Below, piece after piece: positions 37,869 through 50,170 of a stretch of 64,000 nt of DNA. The translations under genes and the position numbers were made by a program. A model generated the notes under the pieces. The model worked only from the letters and a program-made list of their open reading frames with translations. It had not been told where the DNA came from and searched no databases. Origin of the DNA: Selaginella tamariscina (Eukaryota; Streptophyta; Lycopodiopsida; Selaginellales; Selaginellaceae). Position 1 is the first letter of the stretch; each line of letters opens with the position of its first letter. The DNA is taken from NCBI GenBank assembly GCA_003024785.1, contig PUQB01000061.1, forward strand, positions 339,501 to 403,500. The letters run 5' to 3'.

Positions 37869-37894
37869 AACCCTAAAATCCTAAAACCCTAAAA
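37869..37894 (-). promoter_or_regulatory. Paired telo-box-like motifs upstream of the Gln-rich gene
   Basis: AACCCTAAAA (37,869-37,878) and AAACCCTAAAA (37,884-37,894) lie 15-40 bp upstream of the start codon, a typical telo-box position. Confidence 0.6.
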
Positions 37895-38465
37895 TGTAGA
37901 TAATGTTAAAATATCTCATTTTAGAGTCCTAGATTAAAAAAGATAAATACATTACAAAAATAAATTAAATAAAAAATAACATTAATAAATCTATTGTGAC
38001 ACCATCATGAAAATTAATAATATCAATTTTAAAATTATAAATTTTAATTTGTTTAAATTTTAAAAAGTTTAAAATTTAAATCAACCGCGTGACACGTAGA
38101 TCTCAGTGTTGTTTTTAAGCTAAAATAGAATTTAAAATATTTAATTATATAACATATAATATAATTTAAAATCAGCAATGTGATTTTAATACAATATAAT
38201 ATATTAAATGAGATTATATAACATATATTTAAAATACTCTCTATGCATCTCTCTAAATCTCAGATTGATTAAGGCTATATATAAATAGTGAAAGTGGAAA
38301 ATATAATTCCTACTGTTTGGTGAACACAAATGATAAAATCTTTTGGGAGCAAAGATATATAAATACTGAAAGTGGAAAAGATAATTTCTATATATAATAA
38401 TAATAATAATAATTTATTTTTTTATAATATACAAATCAACTCCATAAATATACAAGATTAAACGA
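37895..38465. other. AT-rich intergenic region
   Basis: No gene seen. It contains ATAATAATAATAAT near 38,395-38,413 and will include the 3' UTR of the GT90 gene that ends at 38,466. Confidence 0.5.
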
Positions 38466-40561
38466 TTACAATAGCTGTATCCTTTTATAACCGTTGATTT
38501 GCTTCTGAAGAAGTTCATCTGCAGTCATGTTAGGCAATGTACACATCTGTCTCCTCTTTGGCAGTGCCATGGTTAACTCATGCCAAAGCAAGTTAGACTC
38601 AGCACTCATGGGTTGCACACCGGGAGGCGGTACCGGCTTGAACTTGAGTAATCTGGAGTATCCCTGAAGAAGATGCAACATGTATTCATACACATAATCC
38701 AGCGTGAGTTCCTTGTCTAGAAAGGATTGTGCACACCTCCCTATTGCTTCCGCCTGTAAAACACCATATGTGGTTTGTGCATATACGCATACATATCCAC
38801 ACACACACACGCACGCATGTACCTGTTCTGGGTTGGCATTTCCCCAATCCACTGCATGTTTTATAGAATTGCAAATGTCACCTCTCTTCACAGGCCAGTA
38901 ATGAACAAATGGGATCAAGGATCTAGAAAAAAACTCCTGATATACAGGCTCGATTTGAAGAACAGTTGATCCACACGACATGATATACTTAAGGCTCACA
39001 GACCATCCCCTCCCTTCAACATACACCTTATATCTACATTTTAATCAAAGATTATAATCTATAGTTAAGTATTTATTAATCCTATATACCTATGTGTACA
39101 TTGCTTGGATAAATCTGATGTCTGGAACTTCCCTTGCCTTTCTGTATCCCAGTTCTATGAAACCCTAATGTTAGGTGTATGTGTATGTGTATATGTGTGT
39201 ACCTGGTTGTATGTGACTAGGTTGTAACTCTTACTCTTGTCCTCGGTACATTTTATGAGATCCGCTCGAGCTGGCCCCATCCAATAGTTTCCTTTCCAAT
39301 AAGCAACTGGCTCCCTCTCTGACCATTTTAACTTAGATGAACCAGTGTATATCTTCTCTTTCTCCACAGTCCATGGAGCAATATTCACTTCCGGCCTGTA
39401 AACATATTTATTTATGTATAAATTATTATCATATAGAGGGACCCTCACCATACACACTTTTTGACAAATTTGTCCAATGTCATCTTGACATGACTCTACT
39501 ACATCACTATCATACTTCCGTGTGTGTTCTGGTATACATGACATCTACATGCATGTGTACCTACATATGTATCGCATTTGTGTGTGTGTTCTGGTATATA
39601 TAACATCAAGGGCAGAAATATCTGCTCTGGTGTATATAGCATCTATACACATGCATACACCTGCATGTATAAGTGGTAGCCGTGTTTAGCACACAATTAC
39701 GTAACATAGAAGTCAGATGTTTAAATAACATTCCACAAAAGTCTGCTTAGAGTACATAGTGTAGTGTGCAGTACACATGCATACACACTGCAATTACGTA
39801 CTAACATAGTAGTTAACTGTTTAAATACCACAAAGTCTACTTGTAATTGTTTAGAATAGAGTGAAAACTACATAGTCTAGTGTGCAGTACAGCTATACAT
39901 ATATGCATGCATTAACAAGTCTTACCATCCCCAGAAAGACCAGTCCGGCAAAACAATGTCATAGTCTTCATTCTTAGTGCTGCAGTACGCAAAAAGTGGA
40001 GGTGGAGGCCCTGCAGTATACTTGTCTCGAGTAATTAGAGGGTTATCTCCACAATTAAGCATCAAATCCACGTCCGGAATCATACCCGGGAATTCCCGGA
40101 GCAACATCTGGAGACCCCACAAAGTATAGTCGTCTCTTGACTCGAAACACTTGTTGTATCTCTCCATATAGAGCGTCCCGTTCACGATAACCACACGAAA
40201 GTCTGCTTTCGATCTCGCATTCGCGATGTCCGTCTGAGATATCCCCGTGTTCTTCCATGGATACAAGTCTTTCTCAATCCAGGCAAAGTACGAAGGACAT
40301 ATAGAGGATTGCTCCTTGTTTAAGCAGTTCAGAATCTGATTAGTATCCCCTTGTTCTAGTCGAAAGTGCAGAGAATTCCCAGTATAATCATTTACAACCT
40401 GATATAATACGAGAATTACATGAATTTATATACATATATATGTCAAGAATTACCTTATGTGGGGATGAAGTGAAGACCAGTAATCCGATTACAATGATGA
40501 ATCCGATAACAGTAATGAATAACCTGCTAAGGGAAAAGAATTTCTTCCTAAACTCCACCAT
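38466..40561 (-). CDS. GT90 (CAP10/DUF821) O-glucosyltransferase-like protein, copy 1
   Basis: Six exons (40561-40454, 40398-39926, 39395-39203, 39154-39090, 39033-38823, 38753-38466) join in phase to give 445 residues. The N-terminus is a type II membrane anchor (basic MVEFRKKFFSLSR, then a hydrophobic stretch at about residues 14-31). The CAP10 domain follows with FRVVIVNGTLYMERY, PDVDLMLNCGDNP, PPPPLFAYC, LPDWSFWGWPEVNI, PVAYWKGN, DLSKQCTHRYKVYVEGRGWS and YIMSCGSTVL. CAP10 proteins transfer sugars (glucose or xylose) in the secretory pathway; plant members are Golgi or ER proteins of uncertain substrate. It lies head-to-head with a related gene starting at 40,977 that shares five intron positions. 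Confidence 0.92.
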
Positions 40562-40976
40562 GCTTTAATCGCACTCATGCACTGTTCGAGTTATTACGTA
40601 TTAATTAAACATCTAGAAGTCAAACATATATGATGCAGATGCATGCCATGTATACGCATATACCCGGAAATAGTGCGCATTCCCCTAATTAGGGTTTCTG
40701 AACCTAGGGTTACACAAAGTGTTACGTACGTGGTAGATCCAACGGTTCACGTTAAATATTTATTAGGGCTTTATCTCCGCAAAATAGCATCATTTTTTAA
40801 TGGTGTACCCACGTGGAAGTTTCAACGGACAAGGATAGCATCTAATTAAGACAGGTTTAACTTAGAAAAACGATGTCAGAGAGGGTCCAAAACGAGAAGG
40901 AAACGAACAAATGAGGTCCGGTGTTATGGATTCCACAATATAATGTTTTCAAATCTAGATCATTCCAGGAGGAGCC
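40562..40976. promoter_or_regulatory. Divergent promoter region between the two GT90 genes
   Basis: 415 bp separate the two start codons. TAGGGTTT at 40,690-40,697 and CCTAGGGTT just after it are telo-box-like. Confidence 0.55.
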
Positions 40977-42848
40977 ATGGCGGTGCTGTTCTCGAGATCC
41001 ATGAAGAGGGGAATTAGCAAGAAGAAATCTGTAACAAATTGGGTGTTCAATCGGGTAGTTCCCGTTCTGTTCATCGTATTCTTCGGCACTGCTGTGTACC
41101 TGGCATATTCTTACGCACAGGTATATTTTTTTCTTCAGCTGTTTTCCCTTATGTCTCACTGGGTTTTTTTATACAGAACAGAGGATGGAACACAAGAACA
41201 GTAGCAGGAGACAATCTGAGTCCTACCCCGTGGCACCCGTTCCATGCAACCTACGACAGGAGCAAGTCGAGAGCGCGCAAGATTTTACAGTGCAACTACC
41301 TGGCGTGCACATTCGAAATTCCCAAGTTCTACACGCCCAGAGCATCTAACGGGAGCGACACGTGTCCGGCGTTCTTCCACTGGATCCACGAGGACCTCTC
41401 GGCGTGGAGGGAGAAGGGGATTACAAGGAATGACATAGAGGGAGCTCGGAGTTTTGCGGCGTTTCGAGTTGTGATTGTACGGGGGAGACTGTATACGGAT
41501 CTGTATCACAGGTGTGTGCAGAGCAGGATGATGTTTACGCTGTGGGGATTGTTGCTGCTTGTGGAGAGATATCCTGGGGAAGTTCCGGATGTGGATTTGA
41601 TGTTTAACTGCATGGATCGGCCCCATTACTTCAAACATAAGTTTAAGAAGGGCAGTCCTCCCCCTCCATTGTTTGCTTACTGTGGTAGCAGAAACTCTTA
41701 TGACATTCCCTTTCCAGACTGGTCCTATTGGGGATGGTAAGATGCATGTGTGTTGTGTGTGCACATATATATCGATGGAATGTTCTGTAGCTTTTCATCT
41801 TTAAATCCGAACCGTACGTGTACGGTAGATCAATAGTTGGTTGTAACTAGAATGTACGTCTTCGGTTCCTACTACTGTACTGTCTTATACACCTACTCGC
41901 ACACACATATGTATACCATTGAATGTATATATAGCAGAATACACCCAAGGACAGATAAAGGTTTATGTACAACACATAGTGTGATGATCAAGTGATGCAC
42001 AGCTGTAGACACGTTCAGATGCACATGCACGCCTGTATGTAAAACACGTCTGTGTGTGTGTGTGTGTGTGTGTAGAAATATTGTTGGTATTTAAATTAAT
42101 TAATAATTTATAACGTTTTTGATCAGGTCCGAGCTGAACATTGGGCCATGGAACGAGGAATCCGCGTCTATATTTGACGGTTCGAAGAAGACAAAGTGGA
42201 TTGACAGACAGCCGCGAGCTTATTGGAAAGGGAACCCTAATGTCGGGGCCAGGGTTCGGACAGAGCTACTTACGTGCAACAAAAACAACAACCAGGACTT
42301 CGGTGCGGACATATACGTACAAGTAAGCTATAATCCAAGAATATCCTCATTTTAGAATATCCTTAGAATATCCTCATTGTAGAATATTCTATAAATATCC
42401 CGTGTGTCAGAACTGGAATGCTGAAGCCAAACAGGGGTATAAGAATTCCAAACTCTCCAATCAATGCCATCACAGGTAATAAGACAGATACACACACACA
42501 CAAGGGTGTACGAACGTGTGTATGTATATGCAGGTACAAAATATATGCGGAAGGATATGCCTGGTCAGTTAGTTTCAAGTATATAATGGCCTGCGGCTCA
42601 ACTCTGTTGACCGTTGATCCGGAATATACCGATTTTTTCATGAGGGGACTAGTTCCACAGAACCATTATTGGCCTATCGATCGTCGGAATTTATGTCCGG
42701 CGATTAAACACGCTGTTAAGTGGGGAAACAGTCACCCTGACGAGGTAAGTATGTGTGTGCGCGCGCGTGTGTATGTGTGAGTGAGTGAGAGAGAGAGATG
42801 TGTGTGTGTGTGTTCGTGCGCGTGTGTGTGTATGAGAGAGAGAGAGAG

Positions 42849-42892
<44 letters not shown>

Positions 42893-43208
42893 TGTGTGCG
42901 TGTGTGTGTGAGAGAGAGAGAGTATAAATATTAAGTGAATTTTGTATACAGGCAGAGGAGATTGGGATTAATGCACAGGAGTTCCTAAGGGACGATTTAA
43001 GTATGGAACACGTGTACGACTACATGCTACATCTTCTGAAGGAATACTCTAAGCTGCTCAAGTTCCAGCCTACAGTCCCGCAAGGAGCTCAGCTACTCTG
43101 CAAGAATGCAGTCTTATGCATTGCAGATCCTGTGCAAAAGAAGTTCCTCGAACGCTCTCTCAATCACAACCTCCAGCCTTCTGTAAGTTAAGAGAGAGAG
43201 AGAGTATT

Positions 43209-43251
<43 letters not shown>

Positions 43252-43667
43252 GTATGTTAATAGCAGAGTTGTTATAGATGTATAATATCTATGTAGAGAG
43301 CGACATAGAGAGATTCTTATATTTACTGTGTCAGATGCATATGTTTAGCTCTCTCTCACTCTCCCACACACACACACACACACACTATAACATTAGAATT
43401 GTGTATCAGGTACCTTGTTCGATGCCCCCTGTCGATGACGGCTATATTGCCAAGTTTAGAGAGGAAGAAAGGATGGGTTTAAGAGGGTTAAAGACATGGT
43501 CAGAGGGATTGGGAAACAACAATACTAGGGTTGAGAGGAAAATACAAAACATTGTTACAAATAGGAGTACTGTAGTTAAAGGTACGAAGAACATTCCTAA
43601 ACAACAGGTTAGGAAGCCACAGTCTAAGAGTAGCAAACACGGAAAGAGAAATATGCGATTTACATAA
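40977..43667 (+). CDS. GT90 (CAP10/DUF821) O-glucosyltransferase-like protein, copy 2
   Basis: Seven exons (40977-41120, 41177-41736, 42127-42322, 42411-42475, 42534-42744, 42952-43182, 43410-43667) join in phase to give 554 residues. A basic start (MAVLFSRSMKRGISKKK) precedes a membrane anchor at about residues 24-45. The CAP10 domain includes FRVVIVRGRLYTDLY, PDVDLMFNCMDRP, PPPPLFAYCGS, FPDWSYWGWSELNI, RAYWKGNP, LSNQCHHRYKIYAEGYAWS and YIMACGSTLL. The C-terminus is longer than in copy 1 and ends in a basic, Lys/Arg-rich tail. Introns 1-5 match the positions of those in copy 1, so the two arose by duplication. One intron (42,745-42,951) is nearly all GT/GA microsatellite. Function is probably protein or polysaccharide glycosylation in the Golgi. 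Confidence 0.92.
42780..42924. repeat. Compound GT/GA microsatellite filling an intron
   Basis: Alternating GAGA and GTGT blocks occupy most of the intron between the exons ending HPDE and starting AEEIG. Confidence 0.9.
43197..43248. repeat. (CT)n microsatellite in a GT90 intron
   Basis: A GA run and a CT run in the last intron of GT90 copy 2, which could pair as a hairpin in the transcript. Confidence 0.85.
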
Positions 43668-43816
43668 TTTCTTAAACGTTCCCATACATGTGTGTGTGTG
43701 TGAGGAAAACGTTCATGTATCATATACACAAACATCTTAATAAAATTATTACATATATATTGTCTATGAAGATAAAATAAAAGAACATCTAAGTTTAAAA
43801 TGAAAGAGAGTATAGT

Positions 43817-44407
43817 TTATCGAGATCTGAAGAGTTCCTCATCCTGCACAGAAACAGAGGGAAGTTTACCTTGTAACGCATCCAACCACTGTGTGCCTCT
43901 GTTCTTCACAAGCAGCCACCTTAGCAGCCTATCATCGTTGTTTAAGTATTGCAGCTGCTCATTGAAGTTCGTAGTTGACATCACTGTCATCTGCATAAGT
44001 TGCCCCTACAATAACAAATACACACACACCTGTGTGTGTTATGTTACATCTGTATATAACCATATGTGTCTATAGATATGTACGTATACATGTGCATATC
44101 TATACAGCACATCAAAGAGATATATGTGACTGTATACAACTGCAATGCCCTTACTGGGCATCTGCTGCAAGTGGAAATACGTACATACGCATGTGTGTAT
44201 TTACAAATACACACGCATACGCACCTCGTAATGGCGACCATCGCGTTTTTTGATGTCGTATGCGAGGAATTGACGGCCAAAAGATTTGACATCTGTGACC
44301 ACGCCGTTCTGCTGATACACCTTGTGCCCAATGCGTACGAGTATGTCAGTGATCGCCTTCTTGTCTACCATTGGCTTGAAGATTACAAACACATCGTACA
44401 GCGGCAT
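43817..44407 (-). CDS. Ribosomal protein bS6, organellar type
   Basis: Two exons (44407-44225 and 44005-43817) give 123 residues. The start MPLYDVFVIFKPMVDKKAI and the segments VVTDVKSFGRQFLAYDIKK and DGRHYEGQLMQMTVM match bacterial-type small-subunit protein S6, which binds 16S rRNA together with S18. There is no N-terminal extension, which fits mitochondrial S6 of plants better than a cleaved plastid form. The C-terminus ends QDEELFRSR. It converges on GT90 copy 2 with 149 bp between stops. TAGGGTT at 44,436-44,442, 30 bp upstream of the start, is a telo-box-like promoter motif. Confidence 0.88.
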
Positions 44408-44914
44408 GGCCTCCCCACAAAATGTACCTCAATTTTAGGGTTATCAATACATGGATATATATATATATATATATATATAGATAGATAGATAGATAGATAA
44501 ATACACACACATATATTATATAACATTATACATTTGATATATATAATATTATAATATTATCATCGAGAGAATACATGGTATAAAAAACACACACACACGC
44601 TTGGTTCTTTGTGTGTGTGTGTGTGTGTGATACAATTGATAATAGTGTACTGTACATTTATACATCATGTTATATATGTATATTGTATGTATATCATGTC
44701 ATACTCATACACACACACACGTGTGTGTGTGTGTATAAGTCTGTGTATATATGTGTGTGTGTGTATGGATATGGATATATATATGTATGTATGTCCCTCT
44801 CTCTCTCTCTCTCTCTATCTATTCTTATTCTCAGGAAATGACACTGGATTTATATATAATATGTGTATATACGTGCGTTCCGTCTGTACATGAATGTGTC
44901 TGTGTAATACACGT

Positions 44915-44974
<60 letters not shown>

Positions 44975-45231
44975 TGTCTGTGTGAGATATTGAATTGATA
45001 TTGAAGATATCAACTGTACATGTGTACATATGAAGCTGACATATGTGAGCCATGTACATCTGTCGTGTGTAAAGATGTACATATATGAATGTCGGTATAT
45101 ATGTATATAGAGCCGTATATACGGTACAGTAGTATGTATGTGTATGCAATGTATGCATATGTAGGATAATTTAACAACCCTAACGCGGGAGAGAGAGTGG
45201 ATGTGTGTGGAGCGATGATCGGACGGCGACA
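44408..45231. promoter_or_regulatory. Divergent intergenic region with microsatellites and telo-box motifs
   Basis: 824 bp lie between the bS6 and CDP-DAG synthase starts. Telo-box-like words are at 44,436-44,442 and 45,176-45,183. Between them lie (TA)n(GATA)n at 44,455-44,500, GT runs at 44,610-44,629 and near 44,750, CT at 44,796-44,815, and (GT)n(GA)n at 44,910-44,972. Confidence 0.6.
44910..44972. repeat. (GT)n(GA)n compound microsatellite
   Basis: Same GT-then-GA order as the intron microsatellites elsewhere in the window, here in an intergenic region. Confidence 0.9.
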
Positions 45232-48128
45232 ATGACAATGGCGAACTCCTTCATCGCAACGCCATGGCCGGCTTGTCCCTGCAAGCAGCCGCCATGGCCT
45301 CGTTCTTCTTCCTCGTCTATGGCGTCTTGCAGCTCGTCGCCATATCTGGTGAGAAATTCTTTTGCTAGATTGCGGCATGGCCGATTGTCTCCCAGGAATA
45401 CTATGGTGGTTGTTCGAGCTCTCAAAGCCGAAGGCGGTGTCCCTTCCGAGGTAAAAAGCTTCGGTGATGCATTCAGTGGAAATATACTGTGTATATACAC
45501 ACATATATGTATGCTAAGATTAAATGCATATGGACAAACACAGGTCTTTGTGTATCTATGTGATATGCATTTGTATATATACAAAGATAATGCCTTTTAA
45601 TTAGATATATACAAACACATATATGTAATCCAGTCTCTTTAGTATATCTTTCACATAGTGAGTGAGGAATTTATATATACAGAGACACATACACACTTAA
45701 TGTGTATACATACATGTATAGTCTTTTCGTAATTTATGTATGTACGTGTATATATATGTTTATGCATCAACATGCAACATACATAGATCGCTAAAATGGT
45801 TCTTTTCTACGGTATTAGGATTTGCTTATATAACAGATATATACACATATACACATATATATGGGCATAATGTGAACTTTAAAGATACTATCATGCATTC
45901 AAATTGAAGTTAAATGAAACAAAAGGTCTTTATTAGCTTATGTATATTCAGACTTTGTCGAACACAAACGCACACATAGATATACGGGTCGATACACACA
46001 CACACACACACGCACATACAACAGGTGCATATTATATATGTTCATAGACATCTGTGTGTGTAGCTACATATTTAGACTTAGTTGAATCGAACTGGAGTTC
46101 ATGTATGATGAATAGAGTACAAGAAGAGGTACATTGCAAATAGACATTTTAGGGATGTATAATATGATATATATACCGATGCGTATATATCTACCGTATG
46201 CATTTAAACTTATCGTGTAATCGGAATGGAGAAGCATGTTTGCGTGTGTTGTGTGTGTATTATACACAAATTTACATATGGATAACATGGTTAAAGCACA
46301 CGTATGTACATGCTTATTAACATTTAGCAACCAAGTTCATGCATGATGAAAAGGATACAAACACATAGATTCTTACACTCATATTTCTCCTTTTTTGACC
46401 AACTGAATCTTATATAAGCGATACAAAACTAAACAATATATTGATAACTGTGTAATTGTACTAATATTTATCATTATGCAGGATTTGGAGATTCTGGATG
46501 CACAAAAGTTGAAGAGAAAGCAGTTAAAGGATAGATTTGTGTCGGGAATATTCATAGGATTTGGGGTAATCGCACCCGTGCTAGCTGGAAGCTGGTTATT
46601 CGCTTCCGTTATTTCATTTGCGGTATATCTGGGAACGAGGGAATACTTTGAGCTTGTGAGAAGCAAAGGGATTACTCAAGGAACAACTCCCCTGCCACCG
46701 TTTGTCATCCATTTATGCTCGGCTTTCTGTGCAGCCATGCCTCTCATGACCTTGTAAGTTATACATTTATATACAGCACATACAACACCTGTCTGTACCT
46801 GTGTACATCTGTATACAGTTTAGTACATTATCTATACATATACACGTGTATATTACTGGGCTTAGATATACTTTTACAGTTAATGATCTTTGATGTATTA
46901 TATATACTCTCTGTGTGTGTATGTGTGGTGTGTCTGAGTGAGTGACGATAAATTTGAGTGGCTGATATTTATACGCAGGTGTGCATGTTAGATACTTCGG
47001 GGGACGAATGGGAGTGTCTGTGACTACAGCAGCCTTCTTCCTGGCAACGATACTGTTGATGCAACGTAGCCCAAGATTCCCACAACTTAGCAGTGGATTC
47101 TTTGGGATATTCTACTGCGGTTACCTACCCAGCTTCTGGGTGAAACTTCGTTCCCTCGCTGTTCCTGCTCTTCAAACAAGTAATCTCTCTCTCTCTCTCA
47201 CACACACACACAAACACAACTAACATTTATTTGATATGCTTGATATATTAGAATTAGCGGGCTACTGGCCTGTATTACTTGGAGGGAGAGCTCAATGGAC
47301 TGTTGGCCTTGTCGCGACACTTGTTTCCTTTTGCGCTGTTATTGCTGCAGATACAGGTGCCTTTCTTGGCGGCAAGGTCAGAATACACATATTTCATGCG
47401 TTTTTCGGCTCTTTATTGATTTTTATGATTTATGAGTCAACTGTTTAGTTTTATGTGGTTGTTCTCTTACTATTATTATGTAGAGTCACATCACAAATAA
47501 ATATGCTAGTTGTTGCATTATTCTTCTTAATATTCTGTGTGGGACGTGCGCGTATATATAAAGATCCTATTTATTTTTTGTGAACAGTTCTTGGGAAGAA
47601 CACCACTGAATGATGTGAGCCCTAAGAAGACATTTGAAGGTGCTGCCGTTGGATTAACTTCCTCCGTAGTAGTTACTGTATTGCTTTCTAAGTTGCTACA
47701 GTGGCCTTCATCAACATTCAGGTCGGGTTTAACTATATTATATACTATATCTCTTATATATAATATAACAGTACTTAATATCTAAGCTTGTCTTTCTTTC
47801 CTTCATAAGCAGTGCTGTAGGAATGGCGATTCTGGTCTTCATGTCGTCTCTGTTTGGTGACTTAACGGAGTCCATGATCAAACGGGACGCTGGCGTAAAA
47901 GACTCCGGGAAGCTAATACCAGGCCATGGTATGATAAGAGCGAATATATTATCTTACTAATACACACAGAAAAGTTATAGAATATAGAATAATTGAATTT
48001 GTGTATACAACTGGACCCACACATTCTTTTTTGTAGGAGGGATACTTGATCGTGCAGATAGTTATCTTTTCACCGGAGCACTCGTCTACTTCTTTGTGAA
48101 GATGGGTTTACCACTATATGGAGTATAG
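45232..48128 (+). CDS. Phosphatidate cytidylyltransferase (CDP-DAG synthase), plastid type
   Basis: Seven exons (45232-45450, 46482-46753, 46979-47179, 47252-47376, 47588-47721, 47813-47928, 48037-48128) give about 385 residues. The enzyme makes CDP-diacylglycerol from phosphatidate and CTP, the precursor of phosphatidylglycerol and other phospholipids. Residues 1-75 are Ser/Ala/Arg-rich and resemble a plastid transit peptide. Hydrophobic segments follow ([40 protein letters not shown]). The conserved segments are [30 protein letters not shown] and the signature [20 protein letters not shown] with GILDRADS, holding the metal-binding acidic residues. The joint of exons 2 and 3 is one base out of phase, so a boundary or a base there is wrong. 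The first intron is about 1 kb of AT-rich filler. TAA-like telo-box words lie upstream at 45,176. Confidence 0.9.
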
Positions 48129-48431
48129 ACATAAAACACAAGTAAGCTGGTCTATTCTTTTTACATTAATAATAAGCATTTTTACTTTGCTAAAAGGGTA
48201 GCTAAATTAATAGTTAAAAGGGTCTAGGGAAGTTTAGTGAGAGAAGGATCGAGGAAGCGGCCGACATTAATTACCACCGGCAAGTATTCATTTTGTGTAC
48301 AGTAGACCATGTGCTAGGTGAGCAGGATAGTTTATAGTTTCATTCTTAGTTTAGTTACTTACCAAAGGGTGTCATATCTAGCTCTCAGATGTCCTACTGA
48401 GTTAGTACAATACATAGAACAGGCATTCACC

Positions 48432-48619
48432 ATGAGTAGTAACCGGCTCCAGATGCCGTCATGGCTTACATCGGTCAAGCTTAAGTATGTCAAGCTTGGG
48501 TACCGCGATTTACTTCGGCAATTCCTGTGGCTATTTGCAATTCCGATAGTATGTTTACTGCTTGCATCCCTCGGGGTTGGTCGCATGGTGAACAAGCACG
48601 ATCTACACAACCTCTGGTA

Positions 48620-48668
<49 letters not shown>

Positions 48669-50007
48669 GTTTTTAACAGTGGCCTTTTGAAGGTTAAGTC
48701 TGCACTACAACCTTGTAAGCGTGCTGGTATGTACCATTGTCATCGTGTTTGCAATGACGCTGTATATCATGTCAAGACCGAGGCCAGTGTTCCTCGTGGA
48801 TTTCGCTTGTAGCAGGCCCCGGGAACATCTGCGGTGCTCGAAGGACCGGTTTATCGAGGCCTCATTGAAGGTGAGCGAGTTTTCGCCGTCCAGTATTGAA
48901 TTCCAGCGGAAGATCGTGCACCGGTCAGGTCTGGGGGACGACACCTACCTGCCTCCTGTTGTCTTCATGGACCGTCCCCGTGGGAGCCTGTCGCTGGCAC
49001 GTGAAGAGACGGAGATGGTTGTCTTCTCCGCAATGAAGGAGCTGCTGGCGAAGACACTTGTCAGCCCCAAGGAGATCGGCGTACTGATAGTCAACTGTAG
49101 CCTGTTCGTGCCTACACCGTCATTGGCGTCTGTGGTAGTGAACAGGTTCGGGATGAGGAGCAACATCTTGAGCTACAACCTGGGCGGGATGGGTTGCAGT
49201 GCGGGCGTTATCGCGATTTCGTTGGCCAGGGATCTCCTCCAGGTCCACTCGGAGACGCTGGCAGTGATAGTCAGCACTGAGAGTTGCACGCTTAACTGGT
49301 ACCACGGTAACGACCGAGCAAAGCTGTTGCCTAACTGTATCTTCCGAATGGGTGCTGCTGCGGTCCTGCTCTCAAACCGAAGACGGAGCGGTTCCAAGTA
49401 CGAGCTTGTACACGTGGTACGTACCCACAAGGGGGCAGACGACGAGTCGTACAGGTGTGTCTTCCAAGAGGAGGATTCCGCAGGGACCGTGGGTGTTACT
49501 CTCTCCAAGGACCTTATGTACCAGGCTGGGGAGGCTCTGAAAACGAACATAACCACGCTGGGACCGTTGATACTGCCGGCCTCCGAGCAGCTACTCTTCT
49601 TCTGCACTCTCTTCCTCCGCAAGGTAATGCACAGGAAGGTGAGACCGTACATCCCGGATTTCAAGCTTGCAGTGGAGCACTTTTGTATCCACGCGGGCGG
49701 CCGTGCGGTGCTGGATGCGATACAGAAGAACCTGGGGCTCACCGCGTGGCACCTGGAGGCGTCGAGGATGACGCTGCACAGGTTCGGTAACACGTCTAGC
49801 AGCTCGCTGTGGTACGAGCTTGCCTACACCGAGGCGAAGAACAGGGTTAGAAAGGGAGACAGGGTGTGGCAGATTGCGTTCGGTTCCGGGTTCAAGTGCA
49901 ACAGCGCGGTATGGCGCGCTCTCTCTGATGTTCAGCCGCCAGAGTGCAACCCGTGGAATGATTGCATCAGCGAGTATCCCGTACCAGTTGTAGCATTTAG
50001 TGATTGA
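48432..50007 (+). CDS. 3-ketoacyl-CoA synthase (very-long-chain fatty acid elongase)
   Basis: Two exons (48432-48616 and 48693-50007) join in phase to give 499 residues, the normal length. The enzyme condenses malonyl-CoA with long acyl-CoA in the ER for waxes, cutin/suberin precursors and sphingolipids. Two N-terminal membrane segments are visible ([37 protein letters not shown]), followed by [13 protein letters not shown]. The catalytic cysteine is residue 230 in [16 protein letters not shown]. Histidines lie in [13 protein letters not shown], and the asparagine-type segment is [15 protein letters not shown]. The single 76-bp intron is a CT microsatellite. The second exon is noticeably more GC-rich than neighbouring genes, which is common for this family. 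Confidence 0.95.
48621..48661. repeat. (CT)n microsatellite making up the KCS intron
   Basis: About 20 CT units lie between the donor GTACTC (48,617) and the acceptor AG at 48,691-48,692. They may act as the polypyrimidine tract. Confidence 0.9.
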
Positions 50008-50132
50008 TCCGTACCAAGGCGAGTATACTACAAAGGAAATATATTGAGTATATACCATGGCTTTCCGTTGCCATCGTTCTCTTGCTGAATAATTGAAATT
50101 GAAATTTAAGTATTGTTTTTGAAAGTTGGGTT

Positions 50133-50154
50133 TAGGGTTTAAGATTTAGGGTTT
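50133..50154 (+). promoter_or_regulatory. Paired telo-box-like motifs
   Basis: TAGGGTTT at 50,133-50,140 and 50,147-50,154, 17-38 bp upstream of ATG 50,171. Confidence 0.6.
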
Positions 50155-50170
50155 TTGTGATGCGAGGAGA

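Noticed and set aside
37327-37884. Long leucine-rich reading frame on the plus strand
   Set aside because: It is the antisense of the Gln-rich gene; the leucines come from reverse-complemented CAG codons.
40643-40849. Small plus-strand frame between the GT90 genes
   Set aside because: It lies in the shared promoter region, has no conserved motif and overlaps the telo-box sequence.
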